The notes below the pieces were generated by a model. The model saw nothing but the letters and a program-made list of their open reading frames with translations, had not been told where the DNA came from and searched no databases. 64,000 nt of DNA from contig NZ_SAVA01000002.1 of the NCBI RefSeq assembly GCF_004022465.1, positions 186,001 to 250,000 of the forward strand, written 5' to 3'. Of the stretch, positions 49,650 through 57,286 are shown one piece after another. The position numbers were made by a program, and so were the translations under genes. Numbering within the stretch: position 1 is the stretch's first letter; each line of letters starts with the position of its first letter. This DNA is from Rhodobacter huangdaonensis (GTDB lineage Bacteria > Pseudomonadota > Alphaproteobacteria > Rhodobacterales > Rhodobacteraceae).

Positions 49650-50315
49650 ATGCGCACGGTGGTTTTCGATCTCGACGGCACGCTCGCCGACACCTCGGCC
49701 GATCTGATCGCGGCGGCGAATGCCTGCTTTCGCGCCCGCGGGCTGGGCGATCTGCTTGATCCGGGCGCCGATGCGCTGACCGCCTTTCATGGCGGGCGCG
49801 CGATGCTGCGGCTTGGCTATGGCCGGGCCGGCCACCCCGAGGCAGAGGCCCTGACCGAGGCCGATTATGCGCCGCTTCTGGCCCATTACGGCGCGCATAT
49901 CTGCGAAAGCACCCGCCTTTATCCGGGCGCGGCCGAGGCGGTCGAGGCGCTGCGCGGCGCGGGGTTCGCCACCGCGATCTGCACCAACAAGCCCGAGGGG
50001 CTGGCCCGCCGCCTGGTCGCCGATCTGGGCATCGCCGGGCTTTTCGATGCGCTGATCGGCGCCGACACGCTGCCGGTGCGCAAGCCCGATCCCGCGCCCT
50101 ATGCCGCCGCGGTCGCCGGCGCCGGGGGCACTGTCGCGCGCTCGCTCCTTGTCGGCGACACCGCGACCGACCGCGAGACCGCGCGCGCCGCGGGGGTGCC
50201 CTGCGTGCTGGTCACCTTCGGGCCCGAAGGGGCCGGGATCGCCCGGCTTGCCCCCGAGGCCCTGCTCGACTATTACGGCGATCTTCCGGCGCTCAGCGCC
50301 CATCTGATAGTCTGA
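49650..50315 (+). CDS. gph: phosphoglycolate phosphatase (HAD superfamily)
   Basis: The 221-residue HAD hydrolase has motif I VVFDLDGTLADT, motif II ICTNKPEG, lysine in PVRKPDPAPY and motif IV VGDTATDRETARAAG, with the helical cap expected of Gph-like enzymes. It is assigned as phosphoglycolate phosphatase by overall resemblance; close relatives can prefer other small phosphates. GAAGGAGGCAGGA is an excellent ribosome-binding site. Neighbouring same-strand MFS and DegT genes follow within 12 and 7 bp. Confidence 0.82.
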   Translation: MRTVVFDLDGTLADTSADLIAAANACFRARGLGDLLDPGADALTAFHGGRAMLRLGYGRAGHPEAEALTEADYAPLLAHYGAHICESTRLYPGAAEAVEALRGAGFATAICTNKPEGLARRLVADLGIAGLFDALIGADTLPVRKPDPAPYAAAVAGAGGTVARSLLVGDTATDRETARAAGVPCVLVTFGPEGAGIARLAPEALLDYYGDLPALSAHLIV

Positions 50316-50327
50316 ACGAGTTCTCCG

Positions 50328-51569
50328 ATGACCGCGATTTCCGCCTCTGCGCCGGCTCCGGCCGCCGCCCGCCGTGCCATCCTCTTCGCCCTGCTCGTCG
50401 TTTTCATCGACATGGTCGGTCTCGGCCTGATCCTGCCGGTGATGCCGCGGCTGATCGAGGAGGTGGGCCATGTCGGGCTGGGCGATGCCGCGACGGTCGG
50501 CGGTGCGCTCTTCGCCGTCTACTCGCTCGCCCAGTTCCTGCTGGCACCGATGCTCGGCGCGCTGTCGGACCGGATCGGGCGCCGGCCGCTGCTGCTCCTG
50601 GCGGTGGGCGGGCTCGGCTTTGACTATGTGCTGCATGCGCTCGCACCGAGCCTTGGCTGGCTGTTTGTCGGGCGGATCATCGCCGGCGGCTGCGGCGCGT
50701 CCTTCGTGATTGCCAATGCCTGCCTCGCCGATGTCTCGACGCCCGAGAACCGTGCCCGCGTCTTCGGCCTGATGGGGGCGGCCTTCGGGCTCGGCTTCGT
50801 GCTCGGGCCGGGGCTCGGGGGCATGCTCGGCACGCTCGGCACGCGGGTGCCATTCTGGGCCGCGGCGGCGCTCGCATTCGCGAATTTCATCTTCGGGCTG
50901 ATCGCGCTGCCCGAGACCCTCGCCCCCGAGAAGCGCCGCGCCTTCCTCTGGCGCGAGGCGAATCCGCTGGGCGTGCTGACCGTCTTTGCGCGCTACCGCG
51001 GCGTCTTGCCGATGGCGGCGGTGGTCTTTCTCTATTTCTTCGGCTCGGCGGTCTATCCGGCGATCTGGTCGTTCTGGGGGATCGCGAAATTCGGCTGGTC
51101 CGAGCTCACCGTGGGGATCAGCCTCGCGGGCTTTGGCGGGGTGATGGCGCTTGCTCAGGCGACGCTCGTCGGCCCCTCGGTCGCGCGCTGGGGCGAGGCG
51201 CGGGTGGCGCTCTTCGGTCTCCTGATCGCGGCGGTCGTCTGCCTTGGCTACGGGCTCTCGACCGGGCTTGCGATGGTGCTGGTGCTGGTGCTGCTGCACG
51301 CGCCCGAAGGCTTCGTGCATCCGATGATGAGTGCGCTGATGTCGCGCGCCGTGCCCGAGGATGCACAGGGCGCGCTGCAGGGCGGGATCTCGGCGCTGAT
51401 GAGCCTCGCGATGCTGCTCGGCACGCTGTTCTTCACCTGGATCTTCGGTTATTTCCTGTCGGGCGCCGCGCCCTGGCGCAGCCCGGATGCGGCCTTCTTC
51501 GTCGCGGCGGCGGTGCTTCTGGTGCCGCTCGGGCTGTTCGCGGGGCTGATGCGACGCCACAGGATCTGA
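50328..51569 (+). CDS. MFS transporter of the TCR/Tet family
   Basis: The 413-residue protein has about 12 hydrophobic helices. TetA-type signatures are VVFIDMVGLGLILPVMPRL in helix 1, GALSDRIGRRPLLLL as MFS motif A, and GLMGAAFGLGFVLGPGLGG as the antiporter motif C. Such proteins export drugs by proton antiport, but chromosomal members of this type in alphaproteobacteria usually have unknown substrates. No tetR-like regulator is adjacent, and base composition equals the neighbours, so I do not call it acquired resistance. Confidence 0.85.
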   Translation: MTAISASAPAPAAARRAILFALLVVFIDMVGLGLILPVMPRLIEEVGHVGLGDAATVGGALFAVYSLAQFLLAPMLGALSDRIGRRPLLLLAVGGLGFDYVLHALAPSLGWLFVGRIIAGGCGASFVIANACLADVSTPENRARVFGLMGAAFGLGFVLGPGLGGMLGTLGTRVPFWAAAALAFANFIFGLIALPETLAPEKRRAFLWREANPLGVLTVFARYRGVLPMAAVVFLYFFGSAVYPAIWSFWGIAKFGWSELTVGISLAGFGGVMALAQATLVGPSVARWGEARVALFGLLIAAVVCLGYGLSTGLAMVLVLVLLHAPEGFVHPMMSALMSRAVPEDAQGALQGGISALMSLAMLLGTLFFTWIFGYFLSGAAPWRSPDAAFFVAAAVLLVPLGLFAGLMRRHRI

Positions 51570-51576
51570 GGCGGAC

Positions 51577-52755
51577 ATGGACGAGATCTTCACCGGCAAC
51601 TTCACCCAGCAGGAGCCGATCCCCGAGGCAGCGATCGAGGCGGCGGTCGCGGTGCTGCGCACGGGGCGGCTGCATCGCTACAACACCGTGCCCGGCGAGG
51701 CGGGCGAGGCGGCGCTTCTCGAAGAGGAATTCGCCGCCGCGACGGGCTCGAAATACTGCCTCGCCGTCGCCTCGGGCGGCTATGCGCTTGGTTGCGCGCT
51801 GCGCGCGGCGGGGGTGAGACCCGGCGACAGGGTGCTGACGAACGGCTTTACGCTCGCCCCGGTGCCGGGCGCGATCGCCGCGCTTGGCGCGGTGCCGGTC
51901 TTCGTCGAAGTGACCGAGGATCTGGTGATCGACCTCGACGATCTGGCGGCAAAGGCGGATACGGCGCGGGTCTTGATGCTCAGCCACATGCGCGGCCATA
52001 TCTGCGACATGGATCGGCTGATGGAGATCGCCCGCGCCCATGAGCTGACCGTGATCGAGGATTGCGCCCATACGATGGGGGCCGCCTGGGCCGGCGTGCC
52101 CTCGGGCCGGCACGGCGCCATCGGCTGCTATTCGACGCAGACCTACAAGCACATGAATTCGGGCGAGGGCGGGCTGATTGTCTCGGACGATCCCGACCTG
52201 ATGGCGCGGATGATCCTGCTCTCGGGCAGCTACGTGCTTTACCCGCGCCACCGCGCCGCGCCGCCCGCCGCCCATTTCGAGGCGCTGAAATACGACACGC
52301 CGAACGTCTCGGGGCGGATGGACAACCTGCGCGCGGCGGTGCTGCGGCCGCAGATCGCGACGCTGCCGGAGCGGGTGGCGCGCTGGAACGCGCTCTACCG
52401 GGTGATGGCGGCGGGGCTTGCGGGCGTGCCGGGGCTGCGCCTTGTGCCCCGGCCGCAGGCCGAGGCCTACGTCGGCTCGTCCTTCCAGTTCCTGCTGCCC
52501 GAGCATGGCCCCGAGCGCATCGCCGCCTTCGTTGCGCGGCTTGCGGCACGCGGGGTCGAGCTGAAATGGTTCGGCCCGGCCGAGCCCGCGGGGTTCACCT
52601 CGCGCTATGACAGCTGGAAATACGCGCCGGTGCAACGCCTGCCGCGCACCGACCGGGTGGTGGCGGCGCTGCTTGACCTGCGCCTGCCGCTGACCTTCGC
52701 AGAGGCCGACGTGGCACAGATCGCGCGCATCATCGCCAGCGAAGTGCCGCGCTGA
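51577..52755 (+). CDS. DegT/DnrJ/EryC1/StrS family aminotransferase
   Basis: The 392-residue PLP enzyme has the family landmarks YCLAVASGGYALGCALRAAG, DRVLTNGFTLAPVPGAI, VIEDCAHTMGAAW and the aldimine lysine in CYSTQTYKHMNSGEGGLIV. The family aminates keto-sugars or, in some branches, dehydrates them, and normally sits in polysaccharide or antibiotic clusters. Here there is no sugar-modification gene nearby; it follows an MFS transporter by 7 bp. The substrate is therefore open. Its 3' end is followed by repeat copy E. Confidence 0.85.
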   Translation: MDEIFTGNFTQQEPIPEAAIEAAVAVLRTGRLHRYNTVPGEAGEAALLEEEFAAATGSKYCLAVASGGYALGCALRAAGVRPGDRVLTNGFTLAPVPGAIAALGAVPVFVEVTEDLVIDLDDLAAKADTARVLMLSHMRGHICDMDRLMEIARAHELTVIEDCAHTMGAAWAGVPSGRHGAIGCYSTQTYKHMNSGEGGLIVSDDPDLMARMILLSGSYVLYPRHRAAPPAAHFEALKYDTPNVSGRMDNLRAAVLRPQIATLPERVARWNALYRVMAAGLAGVPGLRLVPRPQAEAYVGSSFQFLLPEHGPERIAAFVARLAARGVELKWFGPAEPAGFTSRYDSWKYAPVQRLPRTDRVVAALLDLRLPLTFAEADVAQIARIIASEVPR

Positions 52756-52764
52756 GACCGGGGC

Positions 52765-52904
52765 AAGGGGGCGCTGCCCCCTCGCGGCCACGGCCGCTCA
52801 CCCCCGAGGTATTTCGGCCAAGATGAAAGCAGGGACTTTTCCCGCTTCCAATTGCCTCAAATATCCCGGGGGGAGTCCGCAGGACGGGGGGCAGCGCCCC
52901 CCTG
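52765..52904. repeat. composite palindromic repeat, copy E (two different arms)
   Basis: Hairpin GGGGGC-GCT-GCCCCC (52767-52781), arm CCCCCGAGGTATTTCGGCC with AAGATGAAAGCAGG, spacer, arm CTTCCAATTGCC then TCAAATATCCCGGGGGG, then hairpin GGGGGGC-AGC-GCCCCCC (52886-52902). Unlike copy A the two arms are of different kinds. The last 48 bases overlap the 3' end of the DUF1289 gene on the minus strand. Confidence 0.85.
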
Positions 52905-53093
52905 ATCCGCGAGGTCCCAGGCGCGCGCGCGGGCGGCAAGATCGGCCATCACCGCGCGCCGTTCCGCGGGCGTCATCCGCGCCCAGCGGCCGATCTCCTC
53001 AAGGCTGCGAAAGCAGCCGGTGCAGACTTTCGTCTCGGGATGCAGAGCGCAGAGCTTGCGGCAGGGGCTTTCGATCGCCCCGCGCTCAGCCAT
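52857..53093 (-). CDS. DUF1289 cysteine-rich small protein, 3' end inside a repeat
   Basis: The 78-residue product has the DUF1289 pattern ESPCRKLCALHPETKVCTGCFRSLEEIGRW (landmarks ESPCRKLC and KVCTGCFRSLEEI), four cysteines that may bind metal, then TPAERRAVMADLAAR. The core domain ends near residue 60. The remaining residues (DQGGAAPRPADSPRDI) are encoded by repeat copy E and are unlikely to be functional family sequence. The start MAERGAIE overlaps ruvX by 8 bp. Function of the family is unknown. Confidence 0.82.
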   Translation of the reverse strand: MAERGAIESPCRKLCALHPETKVCTGCFRSLEEIGRWARMTPAERRAVMADLAARARAWDLADQGGAAPRPADSPRDI

Positions 53094-53565
53094 CGGCGCG
53101 GCCGAGATAGCCGAGCCGGTCGAGCGCGCCCTGCAGGATGAACCCCGCGGCGACATGGTCGATGCGCTCGGCCCGCGCGCGCCGCGACAGATCCGCCTCG
53201 AGCATCGCGCGTTCGGCGGCAACGGTCGACAGGCGCTCGTCCCAGAAGGTGATCGGCAGCGGCGTCAGTTTCTCGAGATTGCGCGCGAAGGCGCGGGTCG
53301 ACTGGCAGCGCGGGCCCTCCGATCCGTCCATGTTGCGCGGCAGGCCCAGCACGATGCCGGTCAGCGCGCGCCCGGCGATGATCGCGAGCAGCTTCTCGGC
53401 GTCGAGGGTGAACTTCTCGCGCCGGATCGTCAGCAGCGGCGTCGCCACCGAGCGCAGCCCGTCCGAGACCGCGACGCCGATCGTCTTCGTGCCGAGGTCG
53501 AGCCCGACGACGGCGCCGGCGCGGGGCAGGGCGGTGGCGAAGGCCTCGATGGTGTCGCAGATCAC
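53086..53565 (-). CDS. ruvX: YqgF/RuvX family Holliday-junction resolvase-like protein
   Basis: The 159-residue RNase H-fold protein contains AVVGLDLGTKTIGVAVSDG (first catalytic aspartate), IVLGLPRNMDGSEGPR and WDERLSTVAAERAML, the YqgF signature. YqgF acts in 16S rRNA 5' maturation in E. coli and resembles junction resolvases. The GTG start overlaps the ccmI stop (GTGA); the much longer open frame through ccmI is not coding. Confidence 0.9.
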   Translation of the reverse strand: MICDTIEAFATALPRAGAVVGLDLGTKTIGVAVSDGLRSVATPLLTIRREKFTLDAEKLLAIIAGRALTGIVLGLPRNMDGSEGPRCQSTRAFARNLEKLTPLPITFWDERLSTVAAERAMLEADLSRRARAERIDHVAAGFILQGALDRLGYLGRADG

Positions 53566-55127
53566 GGCGCCACCTTCGCGGCTTCGGCCGCCTGCTGCAC
53601 CATGGCGAGCGCCGCGGCGTCGCCCGCGAGCGCCTCCTGCGCCTTGCCGTAGATCTCCTTCGCGCGCCCGGTGTCGCCGAGCATGGCAAGCGAGCTCACC
53701 GCGCGCGCCCATTCCTGCGCCGAGCCGCCCTCGGTCGTCAGCCGCCCGACCAGCCCGTCGACCATGCCGCGGATCATCTGCTGGCGTTCCTCGGGGCTCA
53801 TCGTGGCGGCGTTCTGCACGTCCTCGGTGCTCGGCCCCGGCATCGCGCCGGCCATCGGGGCACCGGCCGGGGCGCCGCCGCCCATCGGCCCCATCGCCGC
53901 GCCGACCGGCGCCTGGGTCGCCGCGTCGATCTTCGCGAGCGCCTCCTTGTCGGAGACGAATTTCGCGCGTGCCTCGGTCGCGATCGCATCGGCGCGCCCG
54001 GTGTCGCCCAGCATCCTGAGCGAGGAGACGAGCTTTGCCCAATCCTCGACCGGGCCGCCTTCGGAGGCGAGGCGGTCGTTCAGCTGCTCGACCATGCCGC
54101 GGATCATCTGCATCCGCTCCTCGGGCGTCATCTGCGCCGCATTCGCCATGTCGGCGGCCGAGGGGCCGCGCGCGCCCGGCGGGGTATAGTTCTGCTCGCC
54201 CGCAAGCCAGGCGAGCTCCTCGATATTGGCCCGGATCGGCGCGTTCCAGGGCGCGTCGGCGGGGGTGTTGCGCAGCAGCCCGTCCCAGAGCAGGAAGGCG
54301 CGGTCGGGCCTGCCGTTCTGCCCCATCATCAGCCCGATGTAATAAAGCGCGAGGCCGTTCTTCGGCTCCTTGTCGAGGGCGGTGGCAAAGGCCGCCTCGG
54401 CGTCGCGGGTGACAAGGCCGCCGGCGGCGACCACCATGTCCTCGCCAAGCTGGGCGTAATCCTCGCCGGTTGCCGCCGCGCCCTTCGCCGCGATCAGCCG
54501 TTTCTGCGCCTCGTAGCCGGCGCGGAAATTGCCCATCGCCATCTCGTTGCGGGCGAGCAGGGTGAGGCCCTCGAGATCGGCGGGTCGCGCGGCCACGGCC
54601 TGACGGAGCTTCTCCATCAGCTCGGCGAATTTCGGATCGACCGCCGGGGCCGGGCCGCGGCTGGCGGCGGCCTGTTTCTCGGCCTCCTCCTGCGAGGGGC
54701 GGCTTTCATAGGAGGTGTCGGCCTCGGCCAGGCGCTGGCGGATCGGCATGTCGCCATAGCCGCGCGCGCCGAGCACCGCATAGCCCGCGAAGGCCGCGGC
54801 CAGAAGCACCACGACAAGGCCTGCGGCCGCAAGGGTGGCGCCACGCGGCGCCTCGCCCGCGCGCCGGCCGAGGTCTTTGCCGGCACGTTCCTGCCGGTCG
54901 GCCTCGAGCATCCGGCGCGAGATCTCGAGCCGGGTGCGCTCGGCCTCCTCGGGCGAGATCACACCGCGGGCGCGGTCCTTCTCGAGATCGGAGAGCTGGT
55001 CGCGATAGACCTGCACGTCATAGCTCGCGGTCGAGGTTTCCTCCTCCGGGTGCCGGCGCAGCAGCGCCAGCCCGAACAGCAGGGCGATCAACGCCACGAG
55101 GGCGGCGGTGAGTATCCAGAACAGCAT
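53562..55127 (-). CDS. ccmI: cytochrome c biogenesis protein CcmI with duplicated C-terminal module
   Basis: The 521-residue protein has an N-terminal hairpin of two membrane helices (MLFWILTAALVALIALLFGL and, near residue 95, AAGLVVVLLAAAFAGYAVLG) flanking a cytoplasmic coiled-coil-like loop (YRDQLSDLEKDRARGVI), followed by periplasmic TPR repeats. CcmI binds apocytochrome c and hands it to the haem lyase CcmFH. Residues from about 333 and 443 form two copies of one module: MTPEERMQMIRGMV and MSPEERQQMIRGMV, each ending LGDTGRA, joined by a Gly/Met/Pro linker. No other ccm genes are in view. Confidence 0.93.
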   Translation of the reverse strand: MLFWILTAALVALIALLFGLALLRRHPEEETSTASYDVQVYRDQLSDLEKDRARGVISPEEAERTRLEISRRMLEADRQERAGKDLGRRAGEAPRGATLAAAGLVVVLLAAAFAGYAVLGARGYGDMPIRQRLAEADTSYESRPSQEEAEKQAAASRGPAPAVDPKFAELMEKLRQAVAARPADLEGLTLLARNEMAMGNFRAGYEAQKRLIAAKGAAATGEDYAQLGEDMVVAAGGLVTRDAEAAFATALDKEPKNGLALYYIGLMMGQNGRPDRAFLLWDGLLRNTPADAPWNAPIRANIEELAWLAGEQNYTPPGARGPSAADMANAAQMTPEERMQMIRGMVEQLNDRLASEGGPVEDWAKLVSSLRMLGDTGRADAIATEARAKFVSDKEALAKIDAATQAPVGAAMGPMGGGAPAGAPMAGAMPGPSTEDVQNAATMSPEERQQMIRGMVDGLVGRLTTEGGSAQEWARAVSSLAMLGDTGRAKEIYGKAQEALAGDAAALAMVQQAAEAAKVAP

Positions 55128-55212
55128 GGCGTCTCCTATCCTCGCCCCCGTTTAGGCGATGTGTCCGGGGCACGAAAGAGACAAGCGCGTGAGGGGGCGC
55201 CGTGTCGCATGA

Positions 55213-55245
55213 GGCGATGTCGCTTTTTTCCCTGCGATGCCGCTT
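55213..55245. repeat. direct repeat in the soxB upstream region
   Basis: GCGATGTCGCTT (55214-55225) and GCGATGCCGCTT (55234-55245) match at 11 of 12 positions with an exact 20-bp period, and a weaker GGCGATGTGTCC lies about 60 bp earlier. Two-turn spacing is what a dimeric or tandem activator would need. It is about 95-130 bp before the soxB ATG, a plausible activator position. The regulator is unknown. Confidence 0.35.
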
Positions 55246-55340
55246 GAGGGGGGCTTTCGCGACAGGGCCGGGTCCATCAAGGTGGGGAAGAGCGGCGCTG
55301 ACTCGCCGCTTTCGGACAGTCGACGGGCGAAGGAAACGCG

Positions 55341-56585
55341 ATGAGACGGTATTCGATGTTCGCGGTGGCGCGCGAGGCGCTGCGCTACCACGCGGGCTGG
55401 GAGCGCGCCTGGCGCTCGCCCGAGCCGAAGAAGCGCTATGACGTGGTGGTCGTGGGCGCGGGCGGGCATGGCCTTGCCACCGCCTATTACCTCGGCAAGG
55501 TGCATGGCATCACCAATGTCGCGGTGATCGAGAAGGGCTGGCTCGGCGGCGGCAACACCGGGCGCAACACCACGATCATCCGCTCGAACTACCTTCAGGA
55601 CGCCTCGGCGGCGATCTTCGAGAAGGCGCTGCAGCTCTATGAAGGCCTGTCGCAGGATCTGAACTACAACGTCATGTTCAGCCCGCGCGGCCTTCTGATG
55701 CTGGCGCAGTCCGAGCACGAGATGCGCGGCTACAAGCGCACCGTCTATGCCAACGCCCTGCAGGGCGTGCAGACCGAATGGATCTCGCGCGAGCGGGTGA
55801 AGGAGCTGGTGCCGATCATCAACCTCGACGGGCCGCGCTATCCGGTTCTGGGCGCGCTCTATCAGGAACGCGGCGGCACCGCGCGCCACGACGCCGTCGC
55901 CTGGGGCTATGCCCGCGGCTGCTCGGCGATGGGGATGGACATCATCCAGCAATGCGAGGTCACCGGCATCCGCACGGTGAACGGCAAGGTGCAGGGCATC
56001 GACACCACGAAGGGCGCGATCGACTGCGGCAAGCTCGCGATGGTCGTCGCCGGCCATTCGGGCGTGCTGGCCGAGATGGCGGGCTTCCGGCTGCCGCTCG
56101 AATCCGTCGCGCTGCAGGCCTGGGTCAGCGAGCCGATCAAGCCGGTGATCGACGTCGTCGTCATGGCGAACCTCGTCCATTGCTACATCAGCCAGTCCGA
56201 CAAGGGCGAGCTGGTGCTGGGCGGCGGCATCGACCATTGCAACAACTACACGCAGCGCGGCTCGTGGTACACGCTCGAGGAGACCACCCGCGCCCTCGTC
56301 GAGACCTATCCGGTGGTGTCGCGGCTGAAGATGCTGCGGCAATGGGGCGGCATCGTCGACATCACCGGCGACCACTCGCCGATCATCTCGAAGACCCCGG
56401 TCGAGGGCATCTTCGTCGATTGCGGCTGGGGCACCGGCGGCTTCAAGGCGATCCCGGGCTCGGGCTGGGCGATGGCGGAACTGGTGGCGAAGGGCCATTC
56501 GCCCTTGGCCGAGGGCTTCGGCCTGAACCGCTTCCGCGAGGGCCGCTTCATCGACGAATCGGTTGCGGCCGGGGTGGCGCACTGA
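55341..56585 (+). CDS. soxB: sarcosine oxidase subunit beta
   Basis: The 414-residue flavoprotein carries the FAD-binding fold (VVVGAGGHGLATAYYLG) and the sarcosine oxidation site. His183 in GGTARHDAVAWGYARG matches the histidine that covalently binds FMN in heterotetrameric sarcosine oxidases. GGNTGRNTTIIRSNYL is also typical. AGGAAACGCG precedes the ATG. It heads a B-x-D-A-G operon. Confidence 0.94.
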   Translation: MRRYSMFAVAREALRYHAGWERAWRSPEPKKRYDVVVVGAGGHGLATAYYLGKVHGITNVAVIEKGWLGGGNTGRNTTIIRSNYLQDASAAIFEKALQLYEGLSQDLNYNVMFSPRGLLMLAQSEHEMRGYKRTVYANALQGVQTEWISRERVKELVPIINLDGPRYPVLGALYQERGGTARHDAVAWGYARGCSAMGMDIIQQCEVTGIRTVNGKVQGIDTTKGAIDCGKLAMVVAGHSGVLAEMAGFRLPLESVALQAWVSEPIKPVIDVVVMANLVHCYISQSDKGELVLGGGIDHCNNYTQRGSWYTLEETTRALVETYPVVSRLKMLRQWGGIVDITGDHSPIISKTPVEGIFVDCGWGTGGFKAIPGSGWAMAELVAKGHSPLAEGFGLNRFREGRFIDESVAAGVAH

Positions 56586-56878
56586 TGTCCGCGCAGGTTT
56601 CCGGACCGGCGCTGACGCTGGTGTTTCTCGACGATGCGATGGTGCTGACGCGGCGCACCTTCGCCGACTGGCGCGCGGTGCAGGAGCATTTCCCGCGCTA
56701 CAAGACCAGTCTCGAGCCCGACGTTCCGGCGCATCTGGTCGAGTATCTGAGCTTCGATTACCCCGACATGCCCGAGGCAACCGGGCATGACTGGTCCGAG
56801 GTCGTGGCCGCCTTCGTCGCCTCCGGCGCCGAGGAGATGCCGCTTGCCCGCAACGGCGCATGGGTGTGCCGATGCTGA
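56585..56878 (+). CDS. 97-residue protein of unknown function in the sox operon
   Basis: The product begins MSAQVSGPALTLVFLDDAMV and contains RRTFADWRAVQEHFPRYK, HLVEYLSFDYPDMPEATGHD and ends NGAWVCRC. No signal peptide or membrane helix is visible; it is acidic and likely cytoplasmic. The ATG overlaps the soxB stop (TGATG), so it is translationally coupled. The terminal CxC is its only cysteine pair and could bind metal or form a disulfide. I do not recognise the family. A palindromic repeat separates it from soxD. Confidence 0.7.
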   Translation: MSAQVSGPALTLVFLDDAMVLTRRTFADWRAVQEHFPRYKTSLEPDVPAHLVEYLSFDYPDMPEATGHDWSEVVAAFVASGAEEMPLARNGAWVCRC

Positions 56879-56881
56879 CCC

Positions 56882-56933
56882 GCCCCCTTTCATCTTGCCC
56901 GAAATACCTCGGGGGTCCGGGGGCGGAGCCCCT
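56882..56933. repeat. composite palindromic repeat, copy F, inside the sox operon
   Basis: Arm CCCTTTCATCTTGCCC then GAAATACCTCGGGGGTCC, followed by a shortened hairpin GGGGC-GGA-GCCCC (56920-56932). Single-armed. It lies between two genes of the sox operon on the same strand. Confidence 0.8.
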
Positions 56934-56962
56934 GGCACTCTCCATCAGGAAGGCCTGCTGAC

Positions 56963-57286
56963 ATGCTGACATTCACCTGCCCCTACTGCGGCGTTGCCGC
57001 CGAGGAGAGCGAACTCACCGGCGGTGGCGAGGCGCATCTGAAGCGCTTCGGCCCCGGCTCCTCGGACGCCGAGTTCGAGGATTACCTGTTCAACCGCAAG
57101 AACCCGAAGGGGGTGCATTTCGAGCGCTGGCGCCATGCCTATGGCTGCGGCAAGTGGTTCCTCGCCGCGCGCGACACCAACACGCTCGAGGTCTTCGGCA
57201 CCTATCCGGCGCAGACGACCGAACCGCCGGCCGATCTGATCGCCGCCATCAAGAACAAGCGCCCGGGCTGGGAGGGCTGGAAATAA
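56963..57286 (+). CDS. soxD: sarcosine oxidase subunit delta
   Basis: The 107-residue zinc-binding subunit starts MLTFTCPYCGV with Cys6 and Cys9 as ligands; the remaining ligands are expected in the segment HFERWRHAYGCGKWF. This matches the delta subunit of heterotetrameric enzymes. AGGAAGG lies upstream of the ATG, and the stop overlaps the soxA start (TAATG). Confidence 0.93.
   Translation: MLTFTCPYCGVAAEESELTGGGEAHLKRFGPGSSDAEFEDYLFNRKNPKGVHFERWRHAYGCGKWFLAARDTNTLEVFGTYPAQTTEPPADLIAAIKNKRPGWEGWK

Noticed and set aside
50328..51569. TetA-like transporter as an acquired tetracycline-resistance gene
   Set aside because: No tetR partner, no mobile element, and normal base composition; better read as a chromosomal MFS exporter.
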